The position numbers and the translations under genes are program-made. Below are positions 54,505-63,203 of a DNA stretch of 64,000 nt, piece after piece. Below the pieces are notes generated by a model that searched no databases, had not been told where the DNA came from, and saw only the letters and a list, made by a program, of their open reading frames with translations. Origin of the DNA: Caballeronia grimmiae (GTDB taxonomy: Bacteria > Pseudomonadota > Gammaproteobacteria > Burkholderiales > Burkholderiaceae); assembly GCF_000698555.1 (NCBI RefSeq), contig NZ_JFHE01000010.1, positions 1 through 64,000 of the forward strand, given 5' to 3'. The stretch's first letter is position 1; each line of letters starts with the position of its first letter.

Positions 54505-56046
54505 TCAATCCAGCGCCGGCGCCTTCCGCCTGCCAGCGCCACTTTCATACGCGAAAGCCAACCCGAGCAAGGCCGCTTCATCCCACTGCCGGCCCACGAA
54601 GATCAGTCCGAACGGCGCTCCCGACTCGTAATATCCCGCCGGCACCGCGATGCCTGGCAGCCCCGCGATGTTGATCTCGCCTACCGTCGTCTCCTGGATC
54701 GTGTCGTTGCCGTGCAGCGGCGGAAGCTCGCACCGCATCTGCGGAAAGACCAGCGCATCGAGCCGCTGCTCATCGAACACCTGCTCGAAGATTCGCAGAT
54801 AGCGCGCTTTCAGTTCCACGAACTCGGGCATCTCCGGCGGCAGCGACGGATTGGCAAGCGCCGCCCCGAAGTCCCGCAAGCTATGCATGTAGCGCAGCAC
54901 GCCTTGCGGTGCGAATGCGTCTTCGTCCCGTGTTGCCTCGGCGAACTCGGCAAAGGTCTTGAGCGCAGCGTGCTTGCCGAGCCGCTGAAGGTACTTCTCG
55001 AGATCGTAAGGAATGGATTCGAGACCGCGCGCATCGAAATTCTTCAAAGGCGGAGTCGGCTCGCGCAGTTCGGCAAATCCCGACCCCTCGAACGGATCGT
55101 CGACGAGCGTCGCACCGAGCGCGATCAGTTCGCCTTTGACGCGCTCATAGAGCGCCGCCGCTTCATCGGAGAGCGGCTGTGCGCGCCACCCCGGGCCATA
55201 CAGGCCGATGCGCTTGCCGTTCAGTGCGTTGCGGTCCAGCGCGGCCGCATAGCCGCCTTCCGGTTGCCGGCCGACGCTCGCGAGCGTCTTGGGATCTTCG
55301 CTCGTATAGCCTGCCAGCGCGTCGAGGCATAGCGCGGCATCGCGCACGTTGCGGGCGATCGGTCCGACGACATCGCGATTGGCCGACAACGGCACCACAC
55401 CCGCGTTCGGCACCAGCCCTATCGTCGGCTTGATGCCGACCAGATCCTGCGCCGATGCGGGGTTCTGAATCGAGCCGCCCGTCTCTTCCGCGAGTCCGAG
55501 CACGGCCATGCCTGCTGCCACCGCCGAGGCCGTCCCCGCGCTGCTGCCGCCCGGCACGCGGTCCGGCATCGCGACGTTGATCGTGGGACCCGCCCAACTG
55601 TCGTTCGCGTGCGAACCGGTATGGCTCAGGATGGGAACGTTCGTCTTGCCGAGCAGGATCGCGCCCGCCCGCCGCATCCGTGCGACGACCGGCGCATCGC
55701 GCTCGGGCATCAAATCGACGCCGCCTGTCTTGCTGTACAGCTTCGCCCATCCCGCAGTGGTCGGGAAGCCGACCATGTCCATCGGATCCTTGATGACGAC
55801 CGGCACGCCCGCGAGCGGCCCCAGCGTTTCACCGGCTGCGCGCCGCTCGTCGATCCTGCGCGCATCGTCGATGGCGGCCGGATTCAAGAAGATCAGCGCG
55901 TTGTACTTCGCGTTGTAGCGCTCGATCCGCTCGAAGCACGCGCGCGCCAATTGCTCCGCCGTGAAGCTGCCGGTCCGAAAGCCTTCCTGCACGGCTTCGA
56001 CCGTGAGTTCCGCGAGATCGATGTCCATTGCACTGCCAGTATTCAT
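54505..56046 (-). CDS. Amidase (amidase-signature family)
   Basis: 513-residue hydrolase of the Ser-cisSer-Lys amidase family, releasing ammonia from a carboxamide. The catalytic Lys is in VVIKDPMD near 85, and the Gly/Ser-rich signature GGSSAGTASAVAAGM near 165-180 holds both serines. It is last in the long minus-strand operon, after an SDR, AmiR- and AmiC-like genes, formamidase and an importer, so its substrate is probably an amide brought in by that importer. AGGGG precedes ATG 56046. Confidence 0.88.
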   Translation of the reverse strand: MNTGSAMDIDLAELTVEAVQEGFRTGSFTAEQLARACFERIERYNAKYNALIFLNPAAIDDARRIDERRAAGETLGPLAGVPVVIKDPMDMVGFPTTAGWAKLYSKTGGVDLMPERDAPVVARMRRAGAILLGKTNVPILSHTGSHANDSWAGPTINVAMPDRVPGGSSAGTASAVAAGMAVLGLAEETGGSIQNPASAQDLVGIKPTIGLVPNAGVVPLSANRDVVGPIARNVRDAALCLDALAGYTSEDPKTLASVGRQPEGGYAAALDRNALNGKRIGLYGPGWRAQPLSDEAAALYERVKGELIALGATLVDDPFEGSGFAELREPTPPLKNFDARGLESIPYDLEKYLQRLGKHAALKTFAEFAEATRDEDAFAPQGVLRYMHSLRDFGAALANPSLPPEMPEFVELKARYLRIFEQVFDEQRLDALVFPQMRCELPPLHGNDTIQETTVGEINIAGLPGIAVPAGYYESGAPFGLIFVGRQWDEAALLGLAFAYESGAGRRKAPALD

Positions 56047-56076
56047 TCGATGCCCCTTGTCGAGTTGACCTGTTCC

Positions 56077-56841
56077 TCAAAGCTGTACGCCGCGCGTGAG
56101 CGCACCATCGACGACGATGTTCGCGCCGCTCACGAAGCTCGCCGCCGGACTCGCGACGAAGGCCACCGCATTGGCGATCTCCTGCGGCGTGCCCATGCGG
56201 CCCGTCGGGTTCAATGCCAGCGCCCGTTCGAACAGCGCCGCATCGTTGTGCTCGATCCAGTCCCACACGCCGCCTTCGAAATACACGTTGCCCGGCGAGA
56301 CCGTGTTCGCGCGAATGCCCTTCGACGCCAGTTGATTCGCGAGCCCCTGCATGTAATGCACGAGCGCCGCCTTGAATACGCCATAAGGTCCGGCCGCGAA
56401 GTCGATCTCGCGGCCCGAGACGCTGGAGATCGCGACGATGGAAGCGGCCTTGCTCGATGTGAGATACGGCATGGCGGCATCGACGAGATTGACCGTGCCG
56501 AGCAGATCCGTTTCGAACTCCTTGCGCCACGATTCGATGTCGTTGCCGATCGCGAGCGCGCTGACGTTGGCCACGACGATATCCAGCCCGCCCCACTCCG
56601 CCCCGACGCGCCCGACCCACGCCTTCAACGCAGCGCCATCCGAGACATCGACGCGCTCACCCGACGCCCGCGCGCCGCTCAATTGCGCCAGTGCGCTCGC
56701 GGTCGACCGGACAGCCGCTTCGTCGCGTGCGCAGATGGCCACGTCCGCGCCTTCTGCCGCCAGTGTCCGCGCGATCGCGAGGCCGATGCCCTTCGTTCCG
56801 CCGGTCACGATCGCCTTCAAGCCCTTCAGTTGCAGGTCCAT
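56077..56841 (-). CDS. Short-chain dehydrogenase/reductase
   Basis: 254-residue SDR with NAD(P) motif TGGTKGIG at 14-21, NVSALA (NNAG equivalent), catalytic Ser in VAISSVSG and the YxxxK motif as YGVFK. The C-terminus has the usual GANIVVDGA. It lies 30 nt upstream of the amidase gene in the operon and may act on the alcohol or ketone part of the amide substrate. Exact reaction unknown. Confidence 0.87.
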   Translation of the reverse strand: MDLQLKGLKAIVTGGTKGIGLAIARTLAAEGADVAICARDEAAVRSTASALAQLSGARASGERVDVSDGAALKAWVGRVGAEWGGLDIVVANVSALAIGNDIESWRKEFETDLLGTVNLVDAAMPYLTSSKAASIVAISSVSGREIDFAAGPYGVFKAALVHYMQGLANQLASKGIRANTVSPGNVYFEGGVWDWIEHNDAALFERALALNPTGRMGTPQEIANAVAFVASPAASFVSGANIVVDGALTRGVQL

Positions 56842-56895
56842 GTCCGTTGCTCCGTTGTATGTCGATGATTCGAAAACGCGGCCGCGCGGCGGCGC

Positions 56896-57546
56896 TCATC
56901 CCTTCTCGCGGCCATCCTCCGGCGGCATGCCGCGTGCAATCTGCAGTACTTCCCCCGCCTGGATGACCGAGTGACAGATATCGTCGATGGTCACGCGCTT
57001 TTCCATCGCCTGCGCGCGCAACATGTCATACGCTTCGCGCTCGCTCACGCGATGCATCGTCATCAAAATGTTCTTGGCTTCCTGCAAGTGCCGGCTGTCG
57101 AGCAGCTTCTGTTCGAGTTTCGCGATGCGCTGCACGTGCTGGCGGGCGCGCTTCGCGTGATAGAGCGCCATCACCACCGTGGACAGCAGCCCGGATGCGC
57201 GGATCGGCGTCGTGACGATGCCGTCGGAGCCCATCTTGATGGCCTGATCGATGAAAGTCGGATTCTCGTAGGCCACCACGCAAATGACGGGCGGCGCATC
57301 CGGCCCGGACCATTCGCCCTTCGGCGCCCGTTCCTCGGGCAGCAATGCGCGGAACACGAGATCGGTTTTCTCGGGCAGCGTGTCCGTCGGCGGCCAGCAT
57401 CGCTCGACGTCGAAACCCATGCGTCTCAGGTGATTGGTGAGCGTCAGCCCGTCGTCGTCGTCCGGATGAAAGACGACCACCCGCGCATTGCGCTCGAGGA
57501 TGGAGCTCGTGAGGCTTCGCTGGCCTCTGTCCGTGCGCGCGCTCAC
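56896..57546 (-). CDS. amiR: AmiR/NasT-type ANTAR antitermination regulator
   Basis: 216 residues. A pseudo-receiver domain (about 20-130) lacks the phosphoacceptor arrangement (HPDDDDG start, LVFRALLP) and is followed by a coiled coil and the C-terminal ANTAR RNA-binding domain (about 150-205: LQEAKNILMTMHRVSEREAYDMLRAQAMEKR). In Pseudomonas, AmiR binds leader RNA to prevent early termination and is held inactive by AmiC. GTG 57546 starts 1 nt after the AmiC-like stop, indicating tight coupling. Confidence 0.88.
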   Translation of the reverse strand: MSARTDRGQRSLTSSILERNARVVVFHPDDDDGLTLTNHLRRMGFDVERCWPPTDTLPEKTDLVFRALLPEERAPKGEWSGPDAPPVICVVAYENPTFIDQAIKMGSDGIVTTPIRASGLLSTVVMALYHAKRARQHVQRIAKLEQKLLDSRHLQEAKNILMTMHRVSEREAYDMLRAQAMEKRVTIDDICHSVIQAGEVLQIARGMPPEDGREKG

Positions 57547-57547
57547 G

Positions 57548-58702
57548 TCAGTAGTCTCGCGTGCTCAACTTCGTGACCCAGTCGCCGAGCGTCTGACGCG
57601 TCATGTACGGGTCGGGGCCGACGGCGAACTTCGATTCGCGCAGGATCGTGAATTGTCCGTCCGCATTGGCGCGGCCGATGCGCGGATAAAGCGCCATATG
57701 ATGATTGACGGGGTCGATACGCACGCGGCCCTGCGGCGCGGCGAACTCTGAGCCAAGGAGCTGCGGCATGATGGTGCGGATCTCGTCCGAGCCCGCGCGT
57801 GCGAATGCTTCAGCGAACATGTGCACTTGATAGTACGCAGCCTCCCAGTTCATGTCCGTCGGGGTGTCGGAACCGAAGCGCGACTGATGATGCGCGACCG
57901 CGCGGTGATTCTCTGGCGTGTCGAGGCTCTGGAAGTAAGGCGCTGCCGTGTAGTGCCCCGCCGCGATGCCGCGCTGCATCGCGTGAATCTCCGTCTCCGA
58001 TGTATTGAGGCTGCCGATCGGCATGCCCGACGGATCGAGGTCCGCGTGAGCGAAGGCATCGTAGAGATAAGGCACGGTCGCACCGATGACCGTGCTGAAG
58101 ATCCAGTCCGGCGACTTGCGGCGAATATCCGCGACCACTTGCTCGAATTGCTCGCGCGTGGCGTCGAGCGCAAGATAGCGTTCGCCGAGGATCGCGCCTT
58201 CGGGATGCTGAAGCAGCAACTCCTGCATGGTGCGATTGCATTCGTACGGATACACATAGCTCGAACCGACGAAGTACACGCGGGCGCCGAAAGTCTCGGT
58301 CATGAAGTCCGCGAGCTGTACGCCGTTCTGGTTCGGCGACGCGCCGCTGTAGATGATGTTGTCCGAATACTCGAAGCCTTCGTACATCTGCCCGTAAACC
58401 AGAAGCCGGTTGTGCTTCTCGACGACAGGCAGCATCGCCTTCCGGCTAGTCGACGTGTATCCCCCGAAGATGGTGTTCACGCCATCCTTGACGATCAGAC
58501 GCTCGGCCAGCTCGCGAAACGCGGCGGGGTCCGAGGCGGGATCGTAGTGAATCGCGACCAGCTCGCGGCCGCCGATGCCGCCGCGCGCATTGATCTCCGC
58601 GATGGCGAGTTGCGCACCGCGCCATTGAGACTGCTCGAGCAAGGCGGTCGAGCCGCTCGTCGAGCAAAGCAGACCCACTCGGATGGGATCGGACAAAGCC
58701 AT
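57548..58702 (-). CDS. amiC: AmiC-like amide-sensing binding protein
   Basis: 384-residue periplasmic-binding-protein fold without a signal peptide, as in the cytoplasmic amide sensor AmiC. Two lobes are clear (IRVGLLCSTSG, NTIFGGYTSTSRKAMLPVVEKH, YVYPYECNRTMQELL, VNHHMALYPRIGRAN). It should bind the small amide and release AmiR. ATG 58702 is the start because the first lobe begins at once. It is directly followed by the AmiR gene and preceded by formamidase with a 77-nt gap holding a hairpin. Confidence 0.87.
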   Translation of the reverse strand: MALSDPIRVGLLCSTSGSTALLEQSQWRGAQLAIAEINARGGIGGRELVAIHYDPASDPAAFRELAERLIVKDGVNTIFGGYTSTSRKAMLPVVEKHNRLLVYGQMYEGFEYSDNIIYSGASPNQNGVQLADFMTETFGARVYFVGSSYVYPYECNRTMQELLLQHPEGAILGERYLALDATREQFEQVVADIRRKSPDWIFSTVIGATVPYLYDAFAHADLDPSGMPIGSLNTSETEIHAMQRGIAAGHYTAAPYFQSLDTPENHRAVAHHQSRFGSDTPTDMNWEAAYYQVHMFAEAFARAGSDEIRTIMPQLLGSEFAAPQGRVRIDPVNHHMALYPRIGRANADGQFTILRESKFAVGPDPYMTRQTLGDWVTKLSTRDY

Positions 58703-58722
58703 GGGTAACACGCTCTCGAATG

Positions 58723-58744
58723 CGCGGGGAGCGGACGCCCCGCG
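58723..58744 (-). promoter_or_regulatory. Hairpin between formamidase and AmiC-like genes
   Basis: Perfect 7-bp stem CGCGGGG / CCCCGCG with an 8-nt loop, upstream of amiC on the minus strand. No U-run follows. It could be an mRNA-processing hairpin or part of an ANTAR target. Confidence 0.4.
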
Positions 58745-58779
58745 GGTTGTACTGTCTTCGCTTCTTGTCGGCCGGTGCG

Positions 58780-59766
58780 TTACTTCAGGTAATGCTTCGC
58801 GACCATCGCGCCAACGGTGTATTTTGGATCGACAAAATTGCCGAGGCGGACCTTGCCGACCTGACTCAGCATCATGTAGGCGTCCCACTTGTCGAAGCCG
58901 TACTCCGCGGCCATCCACAGCACCAGTTCGCGATAGGCGATGCGCGTCGCGTCTTCCAGGGGCCGCGCGCTGCCGATGCTCATCAGCGCATCTTCGTTCT
59001 CGAGCCGCGGCCAGTCGATGCGCCACTGCTTGATGAGATCGACGCGCACGGTCGTCGTGCTCTGATACTCGACGGCCGTTCCGCAGACTTCGCCGTCGCC
59101 CTGACAGGCGTGCGCGTCGCCGATGAAAAGCCGCCCGCCGGGCGAGCGCACCGGCAGATACGTGATGCTGCCCGGCCCCATGTCGGGCACGTCCATGTTG
59201 CCGCCGTGATTGTCGGGCGTGAGCGAGTTGATGGAATCGATCTCGGGCGAAAGACTCAGTGTGCCGATATGCGGCTTGTACGGCAGCGTGTTGCGTTTGC
59301 TCCAGTAGACGTTTTCCTCGTCGATCTTGATCTTCCGCACCACTTCGGGCAACGGCTCGTTGAGAAGCGCGGTGTAGTCCGTGCCCGTCAGTCCGCCGAA
59401 GTTCGGGATCATGCAGCAGAAGCCATGCGGATCGTCGCCGCGCGGCGCCATCTTTTCGATGTAGACAGCGACCACATCGCCCTTCTCCGCGCCTTCGATC
59501 ATGATCGGCCCGTTCTGCGGATTCAGGAACGGCACCTGCAAAACTTCGGAGGGCTTGTCCGTCTCTTCCCTGATCTTGCCTTCGAAGGCGTCGCGTGTTT
59601 CCACCACGACACGGTCGCCCGGCTTCACGTGCAGCACCGGCTGCGAGTACGGACCGATGGTGTAGTGATAGGTCTTCTGCATCTCCTCGGTGAGATGATG
59701 TTCCACGGGTTCACGACCGGCGCCGACGCCGCGCTTCATCATGATCGAGTCTTCGAGCCATTTCAT
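58780..59766 (-). CDS. fmdA: Acetamidase/formamidase (FmdA family)
   Basis: 328-residue metal-dependent amidohydrolase that splits formamide or acetamide to ammonia and acid. Family motifs are visible: GDRVVVETRDAFEG, IPNFGG, PHIGTLSLSPE, NHGGNMDVPDMGPGS and FIGDAHACQGDGEVCGTA (metal site). ATG 59766 is preferred over GTG 59784 because it lies after the upstream ATPase stop at 59781. It ties the operon to small amides as a nitrogen source. Confidence 0.9.
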   Translation of the reverse strand: MKWLEDSIMMKRGVGAGREPVEHHLTEEMQKTYHYTIGPYSQPVLHVKPGDRVVVETRDAFEGKIREETDKPSEVLQVPFLNPQNGPIMIEGAEKGDVVAVYIEKMAPRGDDPHGFCCMIPNFGGLTGTDYTALLNEPLPEVVRKIKIDEENVYWSKRNTLPYKPHIGTLSLSPEIDSINSLTPDNHGGNMDVPDMGPGSITYLPVRSPGGRLFIGDAHACQGDGEVCGTAVEYQSTTTVRVDLIKQWRIDWPRLENEDALMSIGSARPLEDATRIAYRELVLWMAAEYGFDKWDAYMMLSQVGKVRLGNFVDPKYTVGAMVAKHYLK

Positions 59767-59780
59767 CTTTCCGTTCTCCG

Positions 59781-60488
59781 TCACAGTGCCAGATACTGGC
59801 GAATCAGTTGTTCGTCGGCGAGTTGCGCCGGGGTCAGCGTGTCGACGATACGGCCCTTGTCCATCACGCAGCAGCGCGTCGCGATGCGCTCGACCATCCC
59901 CATGTCCTGTTCGACCAGCACCACGCCGATGCCGGTCTCGCGGGCGATGTGCTGCAGCGTCTCGCCGATCAGATCGACGATGGAAGGCTGAATGCCTTCG
60001 GACGGCTCGTCGAGCAGCAGCACTTTGGGCGAGCTGATCAGCGCCCGCGCGATGGCAAGCTGCTGCTGTTCGCCGCCGCTCATCGTTCCCGCCTTCTGCT
60101 CGTAGCGCTTTTTCAGAATGGGAAAGTAGCCGACCACCTTATCCCTCATTTGCGCCGCCTGCGCGCGATTCGCCTGCGCGCCGACCTGAAGGTTCTCGGC
60201 GACCGTCAATGCGCCGAAGATCTCGCGGCCCTGAGGCACGTAGCCCATGCCCTTCTGTGCGCGCACATAGGGCTTCTCGTGGCCGATCGGATCGCCTTCG
60301 AGTTCGATGCTGCCCGCATCGAGGCCGACGAGGCCGATCAACGCGCGCATCAGTGTTGTCTTGCCGACGCCGTTGCGTCCGATCAGCGCGAGCACTTCGC
60401 CGCGCTCGACGTCGAACGACACGCCGTTGAGGACGCGTCCGCCGCCGTAACCCGCTTCCACGCCCGACACCTGAAGCAACGCGCTCAT
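59781..60488 (-). CDS. UrtE/LivF-type ABC ATPase
   Basis: 235-residue ATPase with Walker A GRNGVGKT near 38, VPQGREIF, signature MSGGEQQ near 136 and Walker B VLLLDEPSEGIQPSI, the SEGIQP form being typical of UrtE. It pairs with the UrtD-like ATPase, with whose gene it overlaps by 4 nt. Substrate is probably a short-chain amide or urea; the adjacent formamidase and AmiC favour amides. Confidence 0.87.
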   Translation of the reverse strand: MSALLQVSGVEAGYGGGRVLNGVSFDVERGEVLALIGRNGVGKTTLMRALIGLVGLDAGSIELEGDPIGHEKPYVRAQKGMGYVPQGREIFGALTVAENLQVGAQANRAQAAQMRDKVVGYFPILKKRYEQKAGTMSGGEQQQLAIARALISSPKVLLLDEPSEGIQPSIVDLIGETLQHIARETGIGVVLVEQDMGMVERIATRCCVMDKGRIVDTLTPAQLADEQLIRQYLAL

Positions 60489-61195
60489 TTCTTTTTCCCC
60501 AGATAGACTTCGGCGACATCGTCGCGTGCGAGGATCTCGTCGAGCGGGCCGTCGGCGAGCAGGCTTCCGCCATGCAGCACCGTCACCCGCGACGCGATCT
60601 GCTTGACGAAGGTCATGTCGTGCTCGACGACCATCATCGTGAGACCGGCCGCCGAAAGACGCTTGATGAGTTCGCCGGTCGCATGCGTTTCCTCGACCGA
60701 CATGCCCGCCACCGGTTCATCGAGAAAGAGCAGCTTCGGACGAAGAGAAACGGCCATCGCGATCTCGAGCCATTGCTTCTTGCCGTGCGAGAGATTGCGC
60801 GCGAGCACCGGCGCTTCGTCTTCCAGATTGAATCGATGCAACAGCTCGTCGAGGCTTTCGGGGCGATCGTCCTTCGCGCGATGCAGCGACAGTTGCAGAT
60901 GCTGGCGCACGCTCAAATCCGGAAACACGCCCGGAATCTGGAACTTGATGCTCATGCCCATACGGATGCGTTCGTGCGGCAGCACATGACTCATGTCCTG
61001 GCCGAGGAACATCACGCTGCCCTCCGACGGCCGATGTTCCCCCGTGATGAGCTTGAAGAACGTGCTCTTGCCCGCACCGTTGGGGCCGATCACGCAGCGA
61101 ATCTCGCCTGCATCAATCCTGAAGTCGATGCCGTTGATGACATGCGCGCCTCCGAAATGCTTCTTCAGTCCGCGCGTTTCGAGCAGCGTGGTCAT
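60485..61195 (-). CDS. UrtD/LivG-type ABC ATPase
   Basis: 236-residue ATPase: Walker A GPNGAGKST near 37, SIKFQIPGVFPDLSV loop, signature NLSHGKKQWLEIAM (LSHG in place of LSGG, as in UrtD) and Walker B LLFLDEPVAGMSVEE. ATG 61195 overlaps the permease stop by 4 nt. Part of the amide importer. Confidence 0.88.
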   Translation of the reverse strand: MTTLLETRGLKKHFGGAHVINGIDFRIDAGEIRCVIGPNGAGKSTFFKLITGEHRPSEGSVMFLGQDMSHVLPHERIRMGMSIKFQIPGVFPDLSVRQHLQLSLHRAKDDRPESLDELLHRFNLEDEAPVLARNLSHGKKQWLEIAMAVSLRPKLLFLDEPVAGMSVEETHATGELIKRLSAAGLTMMVVEHDMTFVKQIASRVTVLHGGSLLADGPLDEILARDDVAEVYLGKKK

Positions 61196-62262
61196 GACTT
61201 GCCCTCCTCTCGCTTGAGACATGCGCCGCCTCGATGCGCGCCTTCGTTCGCCCCGCGATGAACCCGTCGCAGATGCCGCGTGACGAACGGCAGCAGGCCT
61301 TCCGGCGCCGCGAGCACGACGATCAGAAGAATTGCGCCGAGCAGGATCAGCGCGTACTGGCTGCCGTACACCGCGAGATTCTGCGAGAGCCAGACGAGCA
61401 AGGCCGTGCCGATCATCGTCCCGCCGATGCTTTTGCGGCCCGACGTCGCCACCCAGATGACGGGCATCGCGGCAGACGTGAGGCCCATCGTCGACGGCGT
61501 GATGTAGGAACCCCAGATGGTGTACAGCGCGCCCGACAGGCCGCCGAGCGTGCAGCCCAGCACGAACACGAGCAACTGATGACGGCGGATGTCGACGCCC
61601 AGCATCTCCGCGCGTTGCGGGTTCTCGCGAATGGCGATGAGCGTCAGGCCGAAGGGGCCGTCGAGCAGCCTGCGCATCACAACGTACACCACAAGCAACA
61701 GAATCAGCACGAGGTAATAGAAGCTCGCGTTCTCTAGCGTGAGCGGTCCGCCCGGCCAGGGAATCGTCAGCGGCGGCATGCCGCCCATGCCGTTGTAGCC
61801 GTTCAGCCGCGCCTCGCCGATGGCCCACTGCGGTCCTGCCGTCTGCGACATGAACGTTTCGAGCACGAGCGTCACCGACAGCGTGACGATGCCGATGAAC
61901 ACGCCCTTGATCCGGCCATAGAAGATCATGTAGCCGATCAGCGCCGCCACCACGACGCTCACGGCCAGCCCCGCAGCGAGACCGAGCCATGAATCGAACC
62001 AGGCATCGCCGTAGTTGAGCGTGAAGATGCCGTAGCTATAACCCGCGAGGCCGAAGAAGGCGGTCTGCCCGAACGACAGGATGCCGCCATAACCCCACAT
62101 CGCGGCGAGCCCCACTGCGCCGAACGCCCACAGCAGGCAGTATGCGAGGTTGCCGCTGGTGTTCGCATCGACGACGAGCGGCAGGCCGAGCGCCACGAGC
62201 CAGGGCGCCCAATGCAGCGCACGCGCGGCAGCGCCGTTAGGGGACACATTCGTTTGATTCAC
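61192..62262 (-). CDS. UrtC/LivM-type ABC permease
   Basis: 356-residue membrane permease with about nine or ten helices; family motif MWGYGGILSFGQTAFFGLAGYSYGIF near 55-80. The C-terminal tail is basic and cytoplasmic. Translationally coupled to the UrtD-like gene. Second membrane subunit of the amide importer. Confidence 0.88.
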   Translation of the reverse strand: MNQTNVSPNGAAARALHWAPWLVALGLPLVVDANTSGNLAYCLLWAFGAVGLAAMWGYGGILSFGQTAFFGLAGYSYGIFTLNYGDAWFDSWLGLAAGLAVSVVVAALIGYMIFYGRIKGVFIGIVTLSVTLVLETFMSQTAGPQWAIGEARLNGYNGMGGMPPLTIPWPGGPLTLENASFYYLVLILLLVVYVVMRRLLDGPFGLTLIAIRENPQRAEMLGVDIRRHQLLVFVLGCTLGGLSGALYTIWGSYITPSTMGLTSAAMPVIWVATSGRKSIGGTMIGTALLVWLSQNLAVYGSQYALILLGAILLIVVLAAPEGLLPFVTRHLRRVHRGANEGAHRGGACLKREEGKS

Positions 62263-62271
62263 GTCTGCCTC

Positions 62272-63141
62272 CTAGCGCGAGCGGGAAAATAGATTGCCGA
62301 GGCCTTGCGGCATCAGCCGAATGACGACGATGACCGTCACCAGCAAGCCGATCTGCCCGAACAACTGGCCGTACGACGCCGTGAGCCCGGTCTGGATGAC
62401 GGCGAGCACCGCGGCTGCGGGCGTCGTTCCCGCGATCACGTTCGCGCCCCCGACGACTACCGACACGAACGCCTGCACGATGAAGTTGCTGCCCATCGTC
62501 GGGACCGCCGTCATGGTGGGGGCATAGAGCGCGCCGGTCAGCCCGGCCAGTCCCGCGCCGAGGGCGAAGGTCAACGTATAGAGCCGGTCCGTGCGCAATC
62601 CGAGGCACTGCGCGATGTTTGCGTTCTGGATCGTCGCACGCGCGCAGACGCCGTAGTTCGTCTTGAAGAACAGCAGATAGAGGCCGAACAGAATCGCCAG
62701 CGCGATGACCGGCAGCACCGCGCGATACGTCGAGAAAGAGTAGTCGCCGAGCGAGAACGATCCGAACGGCGTGCCGATGCCCTCTATCGAGGGTCCGGCG
62801 ACGAGCAGCATCGTCTGCTGCACGATGAGGCTGATCGCCCAGGTGGCGACGACGGAATCGAACAGGCGGTTATACAGATGACGGATGACGAGCCGTTCGA
62901 TCACGACACCCGCAAGCGCCGCCGCGACCGCGCCGAGCAGCATCGCGAGCGGCAGCGGCACACCGCGCTTGGCCGTGATGATCGTGACGTACGCGCCGCA
63001 CATGATGAACTCGCCATGCGCGAGATTGATGACGCCCATCATGCCGAAGATCACCGCGAGACCGAGCGCCGCGAGCACCAGATAGGCGAAGCTGTCGCCG
63101 AACTGATAGATCAGCGAATAGAGAACCGAAAAGGTGGCCAT
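62272..63141 (-). CDS. UrtB/LivH-type ABC permease
   Basis: 289-residue membrane permease with about eight helices (FGMMGVINLAHGEFIMCGAY, GLTGALYAPTMTAVPTMGSNF). It starts 62 nt after the binding-protein gene, and 9 nt separate it from the UrtC-like gene. First membrane subunit of the amide importer. Confidence 0.88.
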   Translation of the reverse strand: MATFSVLYSLIYQFGDSFAYLVLAALGLAVIFGMMGVINLAHGEFIMCGAYVTIITAKRGVPLPLAMLLGAVAAALAGVVIERLVIRHLYNRLFDSVVATWAISLIVQQTMLLVAGPSIEGIGTPFGSFSLGDYSFSTYRAVLPVIALAILFGLYLLFFKTNYGVCARATIQNANIAQCLGLRTDRLYTLTFALGAGLAGLTGALYAPTMTAVPTMGSNFIVQAFVSVVVGGANVIAGTTPAAAVLAVIQTGLTASYGQLFGQIGLLVTVIVVIRLMPQGLGNLFSRSR

Positions 63142-63164
63142 GCATGCTCCACGTTCGAGGGCAA

Positions 63165-63196
63165 CCGCGCGCTCGCGGCGTTCAGCGAGCGCGCGG
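63165..63196 (-). promoter_or_regulatory. Stem-loop between binding-protein and permease genes of the amide operon
   Basis: Perfect 12-bp stem CCGCGCGCTCGC / GCGAGCGCGCGG with an 8-nt loop, in the 62-nt gap after the binding-protein stop. No U-run. It likely stabilises the binding-protein mRNA or lowers read-through, the same arrangement as at 39231-39262. Confidence 0.65.
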
Positions 63197-63203
63197 ACCC
63201 GGA

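Noticed and set aside
54143-54631. Overlapping plus-strand frames before the amidase end
   Set aside because: Arg/Ser/Pro-rich, overlapping one another and the amidase C-terminus, with no ribosome site; not convincing genes.
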